Part shown: positions 11,240-21,779 of the stretch, in pieces
Layout: the number at the start of each line of letters is the position of its first letter
Position numbering within the stretch: position 1 is the first letter of the stretch
The notes under the pieces: generated by a model
Told to the model about the DNA's origin: nothing
The model's input: the letters and a program-made list of their open reading frames with translations, nothing else
The model's database searches: none
Source: Molanna angustata
Lineage: Eukaryota > Arthropoda > Insecta > Trichoptera > Molannidae
Direction: 5' to 3'
NCBI GenBank assembly: GCA_963576475.1
Contig: OY754978.1
Coordinates: 13,619,718 to 13,683,717 of the forward strand
DNA length: 64,000 nt
Made by a program: the position numbers and the translations under genes

Positions 11240-11450
11240 TACAATCAAGAGCTGTATCAGAGAAAGGGCTCTCTAGGAGGCATCTCACACTCAGGTCCTC
11301 TGGATCACAGAGTAACATCTCCGTAAAGGAGTTGGACAAAGTCGCAAAGTGGCTTTGGTGTGAGCGGTCAAATTAAGTGGAATGCACTTCCTCCACATGT
11401 TCGCAGTGCTCAAAGCAAGAAAGCTTTGTTTCGTAGAGCGGCACATAACT
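11240..11450 (+). pseudogene. LINE ORF2 C-terminal relic
   Basis: A plus-strand frame, broken upstream, reads SGFGVSGQIKWNALPPHVRS and then AQSKKALFRRAAHN before a stop. This matches the usual non-LTR reverse transcriptase tail ('FGV.GP..WN.LP..IR....FK..L'). The rest of the LINE is missing. A TTATTATTATTTT stretch at about 11488-11510 may be its degraded 3' tail. The opposite-strand frame here is only the shadow. Confidence 0.6.
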
Positions 11451-11689
11451 AAACTGTCAGCACCATTGAAATGATCTTGAATCATTAAACAGCGCTATTA
11501 TTATTATTTTAAAAAAATGTGATTACTGGGAGTCCGTTATAACTGACAGGAATGCTTGAATATCCATTGCTTATTAGGTTAGAGTTTTACCGTAGATGAA
11601 CGATCATAGGAAGTTAGTAAAAAGGAAATAAGGAGGAAATTATAAATGTAACAATCTTGCGTCCAGACCCCAATAAGTGATTTCTTAAC

Positions 11690-11702
11690 TGAATGATTGT
11701 TT
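11690..11702. repeat. left target site duplication of the PLE
   Basis: TGAATGATTGTTT here is repeated at 14697-14709 on the other side of the element at 11740-14697. It is a 13-bp direct repeat, as expected for the variable-length duplications of Penelope-like insertions. Confidence 0.85.
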
Positions 11703-11739
11703 CTAAGGTAGAGGCGTTAACATTGTGGAAATTCATTTT
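11703..11739. other. PLE tail between target duplication and terminal repeat
   Basis: These 37 bp lie between the left duplication and the start of the inverted terminal arm and are absent from the right end. A tail of about 30-40 bp at one end is a known PLE trait (family knowledge). It contains ACATTGTGGAAATTCATTTT, reminiscent of the terminal repeat's own TTGTGGAATAAAAAT. Confidence 0.6.
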
Positions 11740-11796
11740 AATAAATTATTAAAATAACAATATAACTTTGTTTATTTCCACTTATTTATTTTTATT

Positions 11797-11838
11797 CCAC
11801 AACTAGTTTCAAGAACTACCGTTCTCTTCTTCAGGTGG
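11797..11838 (-). ncRNA. hammerhead ribozyme motif, minus-strand arm
   Basis: Reverse complement of the motif at 14599-14640, with identical core. See that entry for the fold. It lies in the terminal repeat of the inverted copy, just downstream of the minus-strand coding region. Confidence 0.8.
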
Positions 11839-11852
11839 GTTTAAACTAAAAA

Positions 11853-13142
11853 CTAATTTGGTGTGGTGTGTGGCTGTGTCATAGGTATAGCGGGAGGTGG
11901 GGGTAAGGGGGGAAGTGGGCGTTGCCCTAACGGGAACATGGATAATAATGGTGAAGTGTTGGGTTGTGTCTGGTTGTTAATTATTTTCTTGTGACTGTTT
12001 ATGGCTTTGTGGATTTCTAATGTCTCTAAATTATTTTGTTTCAGTCCGTATGTATGCTTATGTAATAATTGTGCGTTTGTATTGTCAAATGTATGATTTT
12101 CTTGTATTAGGTGGTTTGCATATTCTGAGAAACCGTGTCCATTTAGACAGCGTTTATGTTCTTTGACTCTAGTTTCAATTGTCCGTCCTGTTCTCCCTAT
12201 GTAAATACTATCACAGTCCCCACATTGCAATTCATAAATTCCACTTTGTTTCAGATTACTTGTTTTTTCTGTGTTGTTTTTCAGTATAAGTCCTATATTG
12301 TTGTCTGTATACAAGGCTGGTTTTATGTTTAAAGGAAGATGTCTCGTTATATCATGTGTAATTTTATTAAGATATATTATTTTTCTCCAATTTGTGCCAG
12401 TCTCTCGTGGTTTTGGTTTGTATATGTATTTATGAATGATGTTTGTACGTGTTTTTCTGTTTAATATTTTATGAACTATATCTTTCTTGTAACCATTATT
12501 AAGAGCTATAGTTTCTATTGTTTGTAACTCCTTGTTATAGTCTGTCTTATTTAACGGTACCTTGAGTAATCTAGTGATCATTGAATGAAAGGCTGCCATT
12601 TTGTGTGTGATTGGGTGTTGTGAAGTATTATGAATGATATTGTCAGTGTATGTTGGTTTTCTAAATATGTTAAACGTAAAGGTATTATTTGTTATTTTTA
12701 TGGTCAGATCTAGGAAATTTAGAGTTCTGTCTTTTTCCGTTTCCATTGTGAATTTGATTTTATTATGTAGTGTATTAAGGTGTGTGAGAAATTTTTGTAG
12801 TTGTCGGTCCGTACCCGTCCATATGCAGAAAATGTCATCAACATATCTATACCACAACAATACATTTTTTATATATTCCTTATTTTTAGTGTTATCAAAT
12901 AAGTTATTTTCAAAATTATTCATGAAGATGTCTGCTATTAGTGGACTGGTTGGTTGTCCCATTGCCAAACCGTCCTTTTGTATATATATATTTCCATTAT
13001 AAACAAAATAGTTTTGTTCCATACAAACACTAAATAATTTTTGTAATTCGTTTGCCAAGTTTCCATCATTCAAATTTTCTGTTAAATTTTTAATAATATT
13101 TTTACTTTCCGTGATAGGAACATTGGTGAACAAATTACTCAC
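11853..13142 (-). CDS. Penelope-like RT + GIY-YIG endonuclease, 5'-truncated inverted copy
   Basis: 429 codons on the minus strand, open to a natural stop. Residues 1-150 are the palm of a PLE reverse transcriptase, the sister group of telomerase reverse transcriptase: SNLFTNVPI just after motif A, GLAMGQPTSP at 58-67, and catalytic RYVDD at 99-103. The GIY-YIG endonuclease spans roughly 300-350, with GIYELQCGDC at 301 and YIGRTGR at 314, followed by Arg and Glu. A Pro-rich end follows. The N-terminal half of the usual ~800-residue protein is missing and translation has no genuine start, because the inverted copy breaks just before motif A. Lacking the motif A aspartate, it cannot be active alone. 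Confidence 0.9.
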   Translation of the reverse strand: MSNLFTNVPITESKNIIKNLTENLNDGNLANELQKLFSVCMEQNYFVYNGNIYIQKDGLAMGQPTSPLIADIFMNNFENNLFDNTKNKEYIKNVLLWYRYVDDIFCIWTGTDRQLQKFLTHLNTLHNKIKFTMETEKDRTLNFLDLTIKITNNTFTFNIFRKPTYTDNIIHNTSQHPITHKMAAFHSMITRLLKVPLNKTDYNKELQTIETIALNNGYKKDIVHKILNRKTRTNIIHKYIYKPKPRETGTNWRKIIYLNKITHDITRHLPLNIKPALYTDNNIGLILKNNTEKTSNLKQSGIYELQCGDCDSIYIGRTGRTIETRVKEHKRCLNGHGFSEYANHLIQENHTFDNTNAQLLHKHTYGLKQNNLETLEIHKAINSHKKIINNQTQPNTSPLLSMFPLGQRPLPPLPPPPAIPMTQPHTTPN

Positions 13143-13152
13143 ATCAAACGAA

Positions 13153-13284
13153 TTTTCGGAGTAAAATGTTAGTGTCCATTTTTAATAACCTTAATATATT
13201 TGTACCCAAATTCACAGTTAAAAATTCTATTGATCTAATTGATAAGATAAAAAACATAAAGGTCCCGGACAACGCTAAATTAGT
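13153..13284. other. unique spacer between PLE arms
   Basis: 132 bp present only in the plus-oriented copy. It encodes the ~40 residues before motif A (FTVKNSIDLIDKIKNIKVPD and onward), so it marks how much further 5' the plus copy extends before the head-to-head junction. Confidence 0.8.
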
Positions 13285-14419
13285 TTCGTTTGATGTGAGT
13301 AATTTGTTCACCAATGTTCCTATCACGGAAAGTAAAAATATTATTAAAAATTTAACAGAAAATTTGAATGATGGAAACTTGGCAAACGAATTACAAAAAT
13401 TATTTAGTGTTTGTATGGAACAAAACTATTTTGTTTATAATGGAAAAATATATATACAAAAGGACGGTTTGGCAATGGGACAACCAACCAGTCCACTAAT
13501 AGCAGACATCTTCATGAATAATTTTGAAAATAACTTATTTGATAACACTAAAAATAAGGAATATATAAAAAATGTATTGTTGTGGTATAGATATGTTGAT
13601 GACATTTTCTGCATATGGACGGGTACGGACCGACAACTACAAAAATTTCTCACACACCTTAATACACTACATAATAAAATCAAATTCACAATGGAAACGG
13701 AAAAAGACAGAACTCTAAATTTCCTAGATCTGACCATAAAAATAACAAATAATACCTTTACGTTTAACATATTTAGAAAACCAACATACACTGACAATAT
13801 CATTCATAATACTTCACAACACCCAATCACACACAAAATGGCAGCCTTTCATTCAATGATCACTAGATTACTCAAGGTACCGTTAAATAAGACAGACTAT
13901 AACAAGGAGTTACAAACAATAGAAACTAAAGCTCTTAATAATGGTTACAAGAAAGATATAGTTCATAAAATATTAAACAGAAAAACACGTACAAACATCA
14001 TTCATAAATACATATACAAACCAAAACCACGAGAGACTGGCACAAATTGGAGAAAAATAATATATCTTAATAAAATTACACATGATATAACGAGACATCT
14101 TCCTTTAAACATAAAACCAGCCTTGTATACTGACAACAATATAGGACTTATACTGAAAAACAACACAGAAAAAACAAGTAATCTGAAACAAAGTGGAATT
14201 TATGAATTGCAATGTGGGGACTGTGATAGTATTTACATAGGGAGAACAGGACGGACAATTGAAACTAGAGTCAAAGAACATAAACGCTGTCTAAATGGAC
14301 ACGGTTTCTCAGAATATGCAAACCACCTAATACAAGAAAATCATACATTTGACAATACAAACGCACAATTATTACATAAGCATACATACGGACTGAAACA
14401 AAATAATTTAGAGACATAA
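13166..14419 (+). pseudogene. Penelope-like RT + GIY-YIG endonuclease, plus copy, premature stop
   Basis: The plus-strand copy of the PLE protein has motif A intact (LVSFDVSNLFTNVPI, residues ~40-54), then GLAMGQPTSP, RYVDD and the GIY-YIG domain. A premature TAA at 14417-14419 replaces a codon that is Leu in the inverted copy. It removes the last ~50 residues, which can still be read to about 14583. The finger domain upstream of motif A is absent, so the element is 5'-truncated at 13153. Other differences from the minus copy are few (NGK versus NGN; ETK versus ETI). It is probably inactive in place. Confidence 0.88.
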
Positions 14420-14598
14420 GAAATCCACAAAGCCATAAACAGTCACAAGAAAATAATTAACAACCAGACACAACCCAACACTTCACCATTATTATCCATG
14501 TTCCCGTTAGGGCAACGCCCACTTCCCCCCTTACCCCCACCTCCCGCTATACCTATGACACAGCCACACACCACACCAAATTAGTTTTTAGTTTAAAC

Positions 14599-14640
14599 CC
14601 ACCTGAAGAAGAGAACGGTAGTTCTTGAAACTAGTTGTGG
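14599..14640 (+). ncRNA. hammerhead ribozyme motif in PLE terminal repeat
   Basis: The fold can be read directly. Stem I pairs CCAC (14599-14602) with GTGG (14637-14640). The conserved core CTGAAGA is at 14603-14609, a CUGANGA match. Stem II is AGAGAAC/GTTCTT (14610-14626) with one bulged G and a GGTA loop. The core GAA is at 14627-14629. Stem III is the six-base palindrome ACTAGT (14630-14635), and the cleavage-site base is T14636. PLEs are known to carry hammerheads with minimal stem III, and the self-complementary ACTAGT would allow two copies to pair as a dimer. The orientation matches the plus-copy transcript. Confidence 0.82.
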
Positions 14641-14696
14641 AATAAAAATAAATAAGTGGAAATAAACAAAGTTATATTGTTATTTTAATAATTTAT

Positions 14697-14709
14697 TGAA
14701 TGATTGTTT
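14697..14709. repeat. right target site duplication of the PLE
   Basis: TGAATGATTGTTT, matching 11690-11702. The first T overlaps the last base of the terminal arm. Confidence 0.85.
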
Positions 14710-15461
14710 ATTACGCTTATGGGAATAACCTCTCACTGGTTATGTAAGTTGCCACATTTGGCAAATGTTTCATTACTTTTTTATTCAGAAATGGAAATAA
14801 TGATTACTCGAAAATGCATAATCTGCATGGGGTGGCGCGGCAGTCACCTTAGTGGAAAAGCTATTCAGGTATATGTAGTAGCTCTGAAGGCATTTTTAAT
14901 ACTTCATTGTTCTGAATATACCTAGGTTCGACTATTGTACCTACACCAATAATATATTTGTTATAAAAACGAATCAAAATTCATGAAAGTAAACATTAAG
15001 GACACAAGGAATAAAACATCTGGTGGCTATTGGAATTCAAAAATGAATATGTACAACATTTGGGCAAAGATTTACTTAAAGTTTTACAAGATTTTAAAAT
15101 GTTAGGAAGAAATTGTTTTCTTGTAGTAGGTAGACTTTGATACGAAATCAATGTTTCAACCATAGTATTGCATTTTTGGTTGTTATATTTTTTTTCAATG
15201 TGAATAATTTTATTTTTATGGTTGTTTTTTTAGTTTGTTATTTTATTATTTTGAATTTTTTATTTATGTTACGTGTACGTGTAATACGTTGTTATTTTAA
15301 TTACAAAACGTAAAATATACACCTAAAAGTTTTACAGGCTTAGGAACAGTCTAATGAAGCAGTTTTCTTTAATATTTTTTCATTGTAAATATAAACAAAA
15401 CTTATTAATCCTAAATTTTTATCTTCTTTGACAGATGTAATTGGAGTTGAATATGAAATTT
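14710..15461. other. no recognisable feature
   Basis: A+T-rich spacer. The 73-codon frame at 14704 has no known motif. Confidence 0.35.
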
Positions 15462-15535
15462 CGATTGGTTCTTATGGAATTTCTATTAGTTCTTGGGGAA
15501 CATCTATTAGTTCTTATGGAATTTGTATTGGTGCG
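15462..15535 (+). repeat. 21-bp minisatellite, about three units
   Basis: Units follow the pattern (G/T)ATT(A/G)GTTCTTATGGAATTTC, with a GGGGAACATC variant in the middle unit. The period is 21 bp across about 3.5 units. Confidence 0.8.
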
Positions 15536-15990
15536 ATTCTAAAACTCTAATATTGATGTTATAAAATTGTTCTTGAAGAATGATACATCGGTTTTTCTTA
15601 GAATTCAACATGGACGTATTGTTTGCATCCCTAGTTCTCGCATCTTTGCCAGAATTGTTTTCATTATTTTTTCCTTGGAAATAAATAATCGTCGCCTCTC
15701 GCCATGGAGGAGCTTTATTGCCCTTTTTATGCTTAGTCATTTCTTGTTATAGTTTCGGCGGATGTCCTACGAGTATTCTTATATGTGTTTTGAGGTGACT
15801 ACTTTTTTCCCGTTTCGCATAATTCAACAGATTTTATATTGCAATCTCACGTTACATTTCATAATCCTTTGTTTTCAAGAAAAAAAATATGCATGAACCA
15901 TAGAGAAAGAAATTGATTATTGGTCAGTGGAATGAACAATAATTAAAAATTGATATACGTATTACGCAAAAGAAATATTTTTAACCAAAC
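15536..15990. other. no recognisable feature
   Basis: The 60-70 codon frames on both strands overlap each other and show no family motif. Confidence 0.35.
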
Positions 15991-16225
15991 GATGGGTGGC
16001 AAAGCGGATAGTGCGCTGGATATATCGGCCTTCGTTGTTCAGTTGATATGATATCTACATAGCTCTCGAGCGAAAGATTCCAAGTTCGATTCCCGGTGGA
16101 GACACAGTTTAAATTGTGTTTTCACTCTAGATATGTGAGACGGTAAATATTATAAGTCTCCAGAATGTGATAACATGTCACTGGGTGCGTGTTAATTAAT
16201 ATTTGACGTAGTACCCGTTAGTTGC
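15991..16225 (+). mobile_element. chimeric SINE: family 1 head joined to family 2
   Basis: 15991-16020 is the family-1 tRNA head (GATGGGTGGCAAAGCGGATA, GTGCGCTGGAT). It stops abruptly and is followed at about 16024 by a family-2 head (CGGCCTTCGTTGTTCAGTTG, then TTCCAAGTTCGATTCCCGGT) and body ('gatatgtgagacggtaaat', 'ctccagaatgtgataacatg', 'gggtgcgtgttaa'). Family 2 most likely inserted into, or switched template with, family 1. Confidence 0.75.
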
Positions 16226-17229
16226 AATACAAAATATAAAAAAAATCCCTATTAAGAAAATCAAATTGTTTATATCTGTCTCGCTCAATCATATTCAAAA
16301 TCACTGTCCGTAGACCTCTTGTCAACTTCCGTAGTTTTGATAAATATTAAGATATGAGAATTAAGCGAATTATAATAATTATAATTACACATGCGAATTA
16401 TGCGTCATATTCAATAACATAATTATGGTGTTACCAATGACATAGAGTCACGTTCAATAGAATAAAACTGAAAAGATTTTTCAAAAAGAAATCTTTAGTT
16501 GTAAATTGAGTTTTTTGCGCTGTATTTTCTCTCCAGAAACTCATCTACACAAGAAATTCAAGTACATAAACGGTTTAATTTTGATCCTAAATTTCTTTAA
16601 TGTACTAGAATTAAAGAACATTGGTGCGGTTGATTAAAGGCAAAGGGAAAATATATATTCTTGTTCTGTGGTTTAATAAATTTTTATGTGAAATGCTGAT
16701 GTAGGTTCCTAGTGGATTCCATTATACAATTTCATTGTTTCGCTGTAGCTAATTCGTATAGAGGACTGAAGACCCATCTTTTGTTTATGAATGTTAATTT
16801 TGACCTTGTCTTTTATGTGAAGGAGGACGTACGTTTTTAATGTACATACATATTTTTACATGTTATTTCAAATGTCGGCCTTTTGTTTAAATTTAACGTA
16901 TATATTTTTTGTTAATAGTCAACTTATAAAACGCGTCATTTTAACATAATAAATTAATCAATACTTTTTCTAAATAATTAGGTACATCTTGTCAATCAAA
17001 ATAGATATGTTTTATTGCCTTGCTTACGTGCATAGATTGACTGTTTGAACCACCACACTCTAAAAAAATAATATGAAAAATAATAAAAATGTCCATTTTC
17101 ATTTTGATTTTTAATATTGATTAGTTTCATTGAAAGACCTAGTTTAGTTCAAATACCTAGAGTGAAGAAATCTTGTCACATAAATGCAAAAATTGGATTT
17201 ATTTAATGCAAATTTGGAATTCCAGCGTT
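16226..17229. other. no recognisable gene
   Basis: A+T-rich, no coding signature. 16740-16800 has a short frame reminiscent of a LINE tail, but too weak to call. Confidence 0.3.
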
Positions 17230-17305
17230 GGTTTTATTGAGATGTTAAAAATTAATCAAGAAAATTTCATAGACTCCCGACAGGAATAAAATCCAATATT
17301 TCGGA
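17230..17305 (-). repeat. family E tail fragment
   Basis: 'attgagatgtta' and ATAGACTCCCGACAGGAATA followed by AAATCCAATATTT match the right edge and tail of the family E palindrome (6040-6100) with some divergence. Confidence 0.6.
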
Positions 17306-17333
17306 TAATATATACTTATACAGCCATTTCTGT

Positions 17334-18025
17334 TCACTGAACGTAGGTCTCCCTTATATCTCTGTCTTGAGCTTTCTGCATCCAATCATCAGCCATTCTT
17401 TTTATATCATCATACCATCGCGTGGAGGTCCTCCCTCTTCTTTTATCTTCGCGAAGTCTCCATTCCACTACCCTTTTTATCAACCTCTGGTCTTGAAGTC
17501 TAGCAACGTGTCCCGCAAAACACCACTTATGCTTAGCCACTCTTCGGACGACGTCTGTCACTCCTGACCTTCTACGTATCTCCTCATTTCTCATTCGGTC
17601 CGATAGTTTAATATGTAGCATGACTCTTTCATGTTTTGTTTGTGCTACGCGGAGTTCCTCACGGTCGACATGGAGAGTGTAAGCGTTTTTGCTCCAATTA
17701 TGTTAGTACTGGCAGAACACATTGGTCGTACATTTTGCGTTTAAGGCATTGTGAAATGTTGCTGTCAAAGAACTTCTTTAAGTTACCATACGCTAATTAC
17801 CATATCCGAGACAAAATCTCCTCTGATGCTCAGCGTTCTGGTTTAATATGGAGAGTAAGATGTTGTGGCCGAGATATTTGTATTCATTGACTTACTTTAT
17901 GATCTGTTTGTCAATTTCTACAGTACCGACGAGGATCAGATTTGTCATGATTTTCGTCTCGCTTGTGTTAGTAAGAAGTCCAACTTTTATTGTCTCTTCT
18001 ACGAGCTCTTGTAGCATAACGTACG
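17334..18025 (-). pseudogene. LINE 'H' reverse transcriptase C-terminal relic
   Basis: On the minus strand, pieces in shifting frames read ETKIMTNL, NEYKYLGHNI, EELRVAQTKHERVMLHIKLS, then an open stretch of 95 codons ending near 17334. That stretch contains WCFAGHVARLQDQRLIKRVVEW, RRGRTSTRWYDDIKRM and a final RETYVQ. The same order (TNLD...YLGH...VAQRKMERIMLAIKL...WAGHLSRM...WTKRLVEW...RPPNRWMYDIKR) occurs in the copies at 28466-29025 and 62890-63540. This is a decayed 3' portion with several stops and indels. Confidence 0.8.
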
Positions 18026-18155
18026 CTTCATTCGTATATGTGCAACTATGAAAATATTCAAATAGAATATAGCGATGGTGATATTTAAGTTATTTTCAAG
18101 TGAAATTATTTTGATGAATGACATATAAAGAATTTTTAAAAAATAAGGTTGGAGA
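18026..18155. other. spacer
   Basis: Short A+T-rich stretch between the LINE relic and a family E fragment. 18090-18155 keeps the phrase 'tattttcaagtgaaattatt', as in the family E centre. Confidence 0.35.
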
Positions 18156-18305
18156 GAACTCAATAAAAAGGCATAATTGGTGAACGTTGCCGAAGCGAGT
18201 AAAGTGATCACGTAAAATAGCCGATGACAGATCGAAAGCTATGTAGGTGCCTTGATTTCCCGGTTTTCCTTTACTATCGTCTCTTTGGAGATGTTAAAAT
18301 TTTGT
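18156..18305 (-). repeat. half copy of palindromic repeat family E
   Basis: Reads CTCAATAAAAAGGCATAATT, TGGTGAACGTTGCCGAAGCG, AAGTGATCACGTAAAATAGC, GCCTTGATTTCCCGG and CGTCTCTTTGGAGAT. These are the right-arm landmarks of the palindrome at 5552-6063. One arm only. Confidence 0.75.
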
Positions 18306-19569
18306 TATAAAAGTAATGACAATATTATTTTCCTTTTTTCTAATTTATTTTTATTCATTAAAAAATAATAACAATCAAATTTTCCCGCCAAACTGCAAAG
18401 CAGTTTTTTGGCAGTCATTGCGTATATGTATTATTTCATTTCTATGTATTGTTGATCACATATTGTTCATTGGTTTATAATCTGATAATGTTTTTTTTTA
18501 GAATTACCTTTCTGAAGTTGTCATGCACAAACAGGTTATGTGTTTATCTTTGTAAAATGTAATATAATGAATTTTCGATTTTTTTTAATAAACGAAAAAG
18601 TTATCTTTTGAATACGAAGTTGAAATATATTTGACAGGGGAGAAACCGTTAGAATAGACAATGACAGGGCATACTACCTACCATCGGATCGTTTAATTAC
18701 CTACTCACTTAATTTTCAAATAACGCGTTAAATTAATAAGTATATTTTGAGCAAAACATTTTAAAAATTCAGGTTTCTTATGTTAGGAGTAGTAAAGAAA
18801 TACCATTTATGCACATATCCACAGAATCATGTCAACAATTTCATATCATGTGTAGTATCTACATATTTTTTATACCTAGCTGTATCGATAGAACTTGTTA
18901 GTAAACATATAAATGATCTCTTCTGGAAACCAAATTCCAATGTTTACTTTATTGAAAAGTTACACGAGATTAAGTAAATCGATTGAGACATACTCGGATA
19001 CAAAATATTATTAGGTGTTGGTTATAAAGCACATAGTAGTATATTGGGGCCAAAGTTTGTACTCGATTCTATTACAAATCACTAGAATATATTAAAGCAG
19101 TTCGGTAGGTATATCCTCACAGTCAACAGGAAACAGGATTGAAAACGTTGATTAAAAGCTTTTGCCGATACAGGAAAGATGTGCTTTGTATCCCATATAG
19201 GCAATAATTGTTTTGTTCCATATTCATCAGATTTTCCGTAATCCGGAATAAAGCCTAATTAATCACACCATCCACTGAAAATATTTATGGTAAAATGCTT
19301 ATTCACTCTCACATATAGCCATAGCCCAAATTTTTCCAATCGATAATTTACCCATTTTAATTCGGTTTGTTCTTTCTCCATAATAATTAAAGATTTCAGA
19401 TTTCTTTCAATCGATAGTGATATCTTACGTATGTAACATATTATTTTAACTGAGTTATCAATTGCAATCAATTGTTACGTAACTCATTAGTTGGGTTTCT
19501 ACTCCTAGGATGCCCGTTCGATGTAATCGATGTCAGTTAAATTGAAAGTACAATGTGCCTACACATTAG
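18306..19569. other. no recognisable feature
   Basis: A+T-rich; no family motif in the short frames at 18780 or 19259. Confidence 0.35.
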
Positions 19570-20135
19570 TTATCAATATTTATTTATTAAGTTTCATGTA
19601 CAATACTGTTTAGAATGGCAGGTTTATTGCCAAAAGGCAATTTCTTCCATCCAACCAAAGCAACGTGAGGCCATAGATAGTATAGTGGTAGGTACATTAA
19701 ATTTATAACAAACGGAAAGAAACACGTATCATTATTAATAGTCAATTCACAGCAACAATGGAAGGAAGGAAATAGAGGTTGAGGGAGGGAAGGGAGGAGG
19801 GATATGTAGTGTCAGTTAAGAATTATTAAACAGGTAAAACAGATTAAGTTTCTTTTTAAACAGTTGAATCGATTGAGACGTCGTTGTATCATTACTTATG
19901 TAAGGTGTTCCATAGTCTTGCTGATTGTTTTTCAAAAGAGGAACTGAGAAATTCACTAGAATGAATGGGAATAGCTAGTGCGGTATGTTCAGTAGATCGA
20001 AGAGGCAGACCGTGATTTGACAGGAAAATAACCTTTTTCTTGAGATATTGTGGTGAATTTGTGTTGTAGATTAAATTATACAGTAGAGAATGTAAATGAA
20101 TGTGACGACGTTGAAGTATCTTAGGCCAGCGAAGA
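19570..20135 (-). pseudogene. Jockey/CR1-group LINE 3' end: ORF tail plus 3' UTR
   Basis: A minus-strand frame from about 20132 to a stop at 19892-19894 encodes roughly 80 residues: LPKILQRRHIHLHSLLYNLI, YNTNSPQYLKKKVIFLSNHG, LPLRSTEHTALAIPIHSSEF and a final ARLWNTLHK. This is the typical 'F....R.LWN.LP' ending of non-LTR ORF2. 19570-19890 is then its 3' UTR, with a TTTATTTATTAAG stretch (reverse of a TAAA-type tail) at 19580. The RTE-like relic ends immediately upstream at about 20165, so the two were joined by insertion. Confidence 0.7.
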
Positions 20136-20164
20136 AGATTTCGTTAAGTGGAAACATGATCAAA

Positions 20165-21475
20165 TTTCTATCACACCATCACGCCATTTCCCTATTTGGG
20201 GTAAGCAGAGGAAACCGAACGCCAGACTCCTCTCTCTTGACATACATTCCTCGCTTCATTCACGTCCATACATCGTATCATACACGCTCTTCTATTATTC
20301 TTACTTCCATCTTTCAAAATCCCATTTATGTGATCGTGCCAACTTTTTCTTGGCCGATCTCTACTTTTCGTTCCTCTTTTATCAGACTTGTATACTTTTT
20401 TTGTCAGACGGTCATCACTCATTCTTTCTATGTGGCCGAACCACCTTAGGGCATTTATTTTCATCTTACTTACGATATTTCTTTCAATCATACATTCTCG
20501 TCTAATATCCTCATTTCTTATTCTATCATACATTGTTTTACCACACATTCGTCTTAGTGACCTCATTTCAACCGCGTTAATTCTACTTTCATGCGTCTTC
20601 TGCCATGTCCATGTCTCACTAGCATTTTGTTCGTCTTTCGCTCTCCTCAAATACCATCACTTTAGATTTAGTTGCATTCATTCTCAATCCATTTTGCATG
20701 CATCCATCGAATACTATTTTAACCAAACATTCCAAGTCTTCCACGCTTTCAGCCATTAATACTTTGTCATCCGCATACATTAGATCACATACAGTCACCA
20801 GTTTCAGCCCAATGTTCTTATTCTTTATTGCTCTCTCACAGTAGTCAATGTATAGATTAAAGAGCCACGGTGATAGTACGCACCCTTGGTTCACTCCCAT
20901 ATTAATGGAGAACCATCCTGTGAGAGAGTTTTCAATTCCTCAGCAATATCAGCCTGCTCCCCGCTCCATACACTGATAGCACGTTCCAAAGTTTTTCACG
21001 GTCTATATTGACATAGGCCTTTTCTAGGTCTATGAACGCGCAGAAAAGCTTCTGGTTTTTTGCCAGAACCTTTTCAGTCGCCATTCGAAGGGAAAAAATT
21101 TGGTCGGTGCATCCCCTACCTCCAACAAACGCTCCTTGTTCATCCCACACCTTGCTTACTGTAGCCTTTCTGAACTTTTGATCTAGTATCCTAGCATACA
21201 ATTTTCCAACTGAACTCAGCAGACTGATAGCTCGGTAGTTCTTGCAGTCTAGTTTTGACCCTTTCTTAAAGAGGGGCACAATCACTGCGTTTCTCCAGTC
21301 TGACGGAGTATTTCCTGTCTCCCAACATTTGTTGAAGAGGCAATGACACCATTCCATCGCCTTTTCGCCACCATATTTGATAAATTCAGTTGGTATACAA
21401 TCAAATCCCGCAGCCTTTCTGTACGTGCATGCAAATTTTCTAAGATTCGAAATAAAGCGTATACAAACATTTTGC
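20165..21475 (-). pseudogene. RTE-like LINE reverse transcriptase, degraded
   Basis: Three minus-strand blocks together cover much of an RT. 21420-20932 has FDCIPTEFIKYGGEKAMEWC, NYRAISLLSSVGKLYARILD, QGAFVGGRGCTDQIFSLRMA and motif A CAFIDLEKAY. 20900-20619 has GVNQGCVLSPWLFNLYIDYC and YADDKVLMAES. 20650-20192 is the C-terminal part, with ETWTWQKTHESRINAVEMRS, RWFGHIERMSDDRLTKKVYK and VWRSVSSAYPK. The order and wording match the better copy at 54173-55909. About 40 codons between motif A and the palm are deleted and frames shift. The 3' end 'tggcgtgatggtgtg' lies at about 20165. Inactive. Confidence 0.88.
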
Positions 21476-21779
21476 AATCGTTCAAGTTTATTAAGGAGTT
21501 CTTCGTTAGAATACATTCGTATCAAAAAGATCAATTATTTTATTATTCTAATTTGATTAAATATAAATGTATCAGGTTTTTAACTATCTAGAATTAAGGA
21601 AAATGTTACAGTGCTTATAATACTAACCAAAAATTTACATGTCACAATTATTGATCCATACATTGTGAGGAATTTTGCTATCATCCAAGCAAATTCATTG
21701 GAAAAATTTTAGAGATTTAAGCTCTGTTCATCCTCGTCGGAAGGCACAATAAACTTCTATAAGGCATATTATATAACGA
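21476..21779. other. no recognisable feature
   Basis: The minus-strand frame across 21480-21534 runs into the RT relic by chance; nothing else is recognisable. Confidence 0.35.

Larger units (their letters stand above)
11740..14697. mobile_element. Penelope-like element, head-to-head inverted structure
   Basis: Two inverted arms, 11740-13152 and 13285-14697, are each 1413 bp and pair without net gaps; paired positions sum to 26437 at both ends. Only a 132-bp spacer (13153-13284) separates them. It belongs to the plus copy, which reaches further 5' than the inverted copy. Each arm encodes the reverse transcriptase core and a GIY-YIG endonuclease and ends in a terminal repeat with a hammerhead motif. 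A partial inverted upstream copy with variable target duplications and a short tail is typical of PLEs. Very few differences are visible between arms, which suggests a recent insertion or ongoing conversion. Confidence 0.92.

Noticed and set aside
12634..13803. 122-codon frames (12634-13002 plus, 13435-13803 minus) with identical products
   Set aside because: Antisense shadows of the PLE coding region in the two inverted arms.
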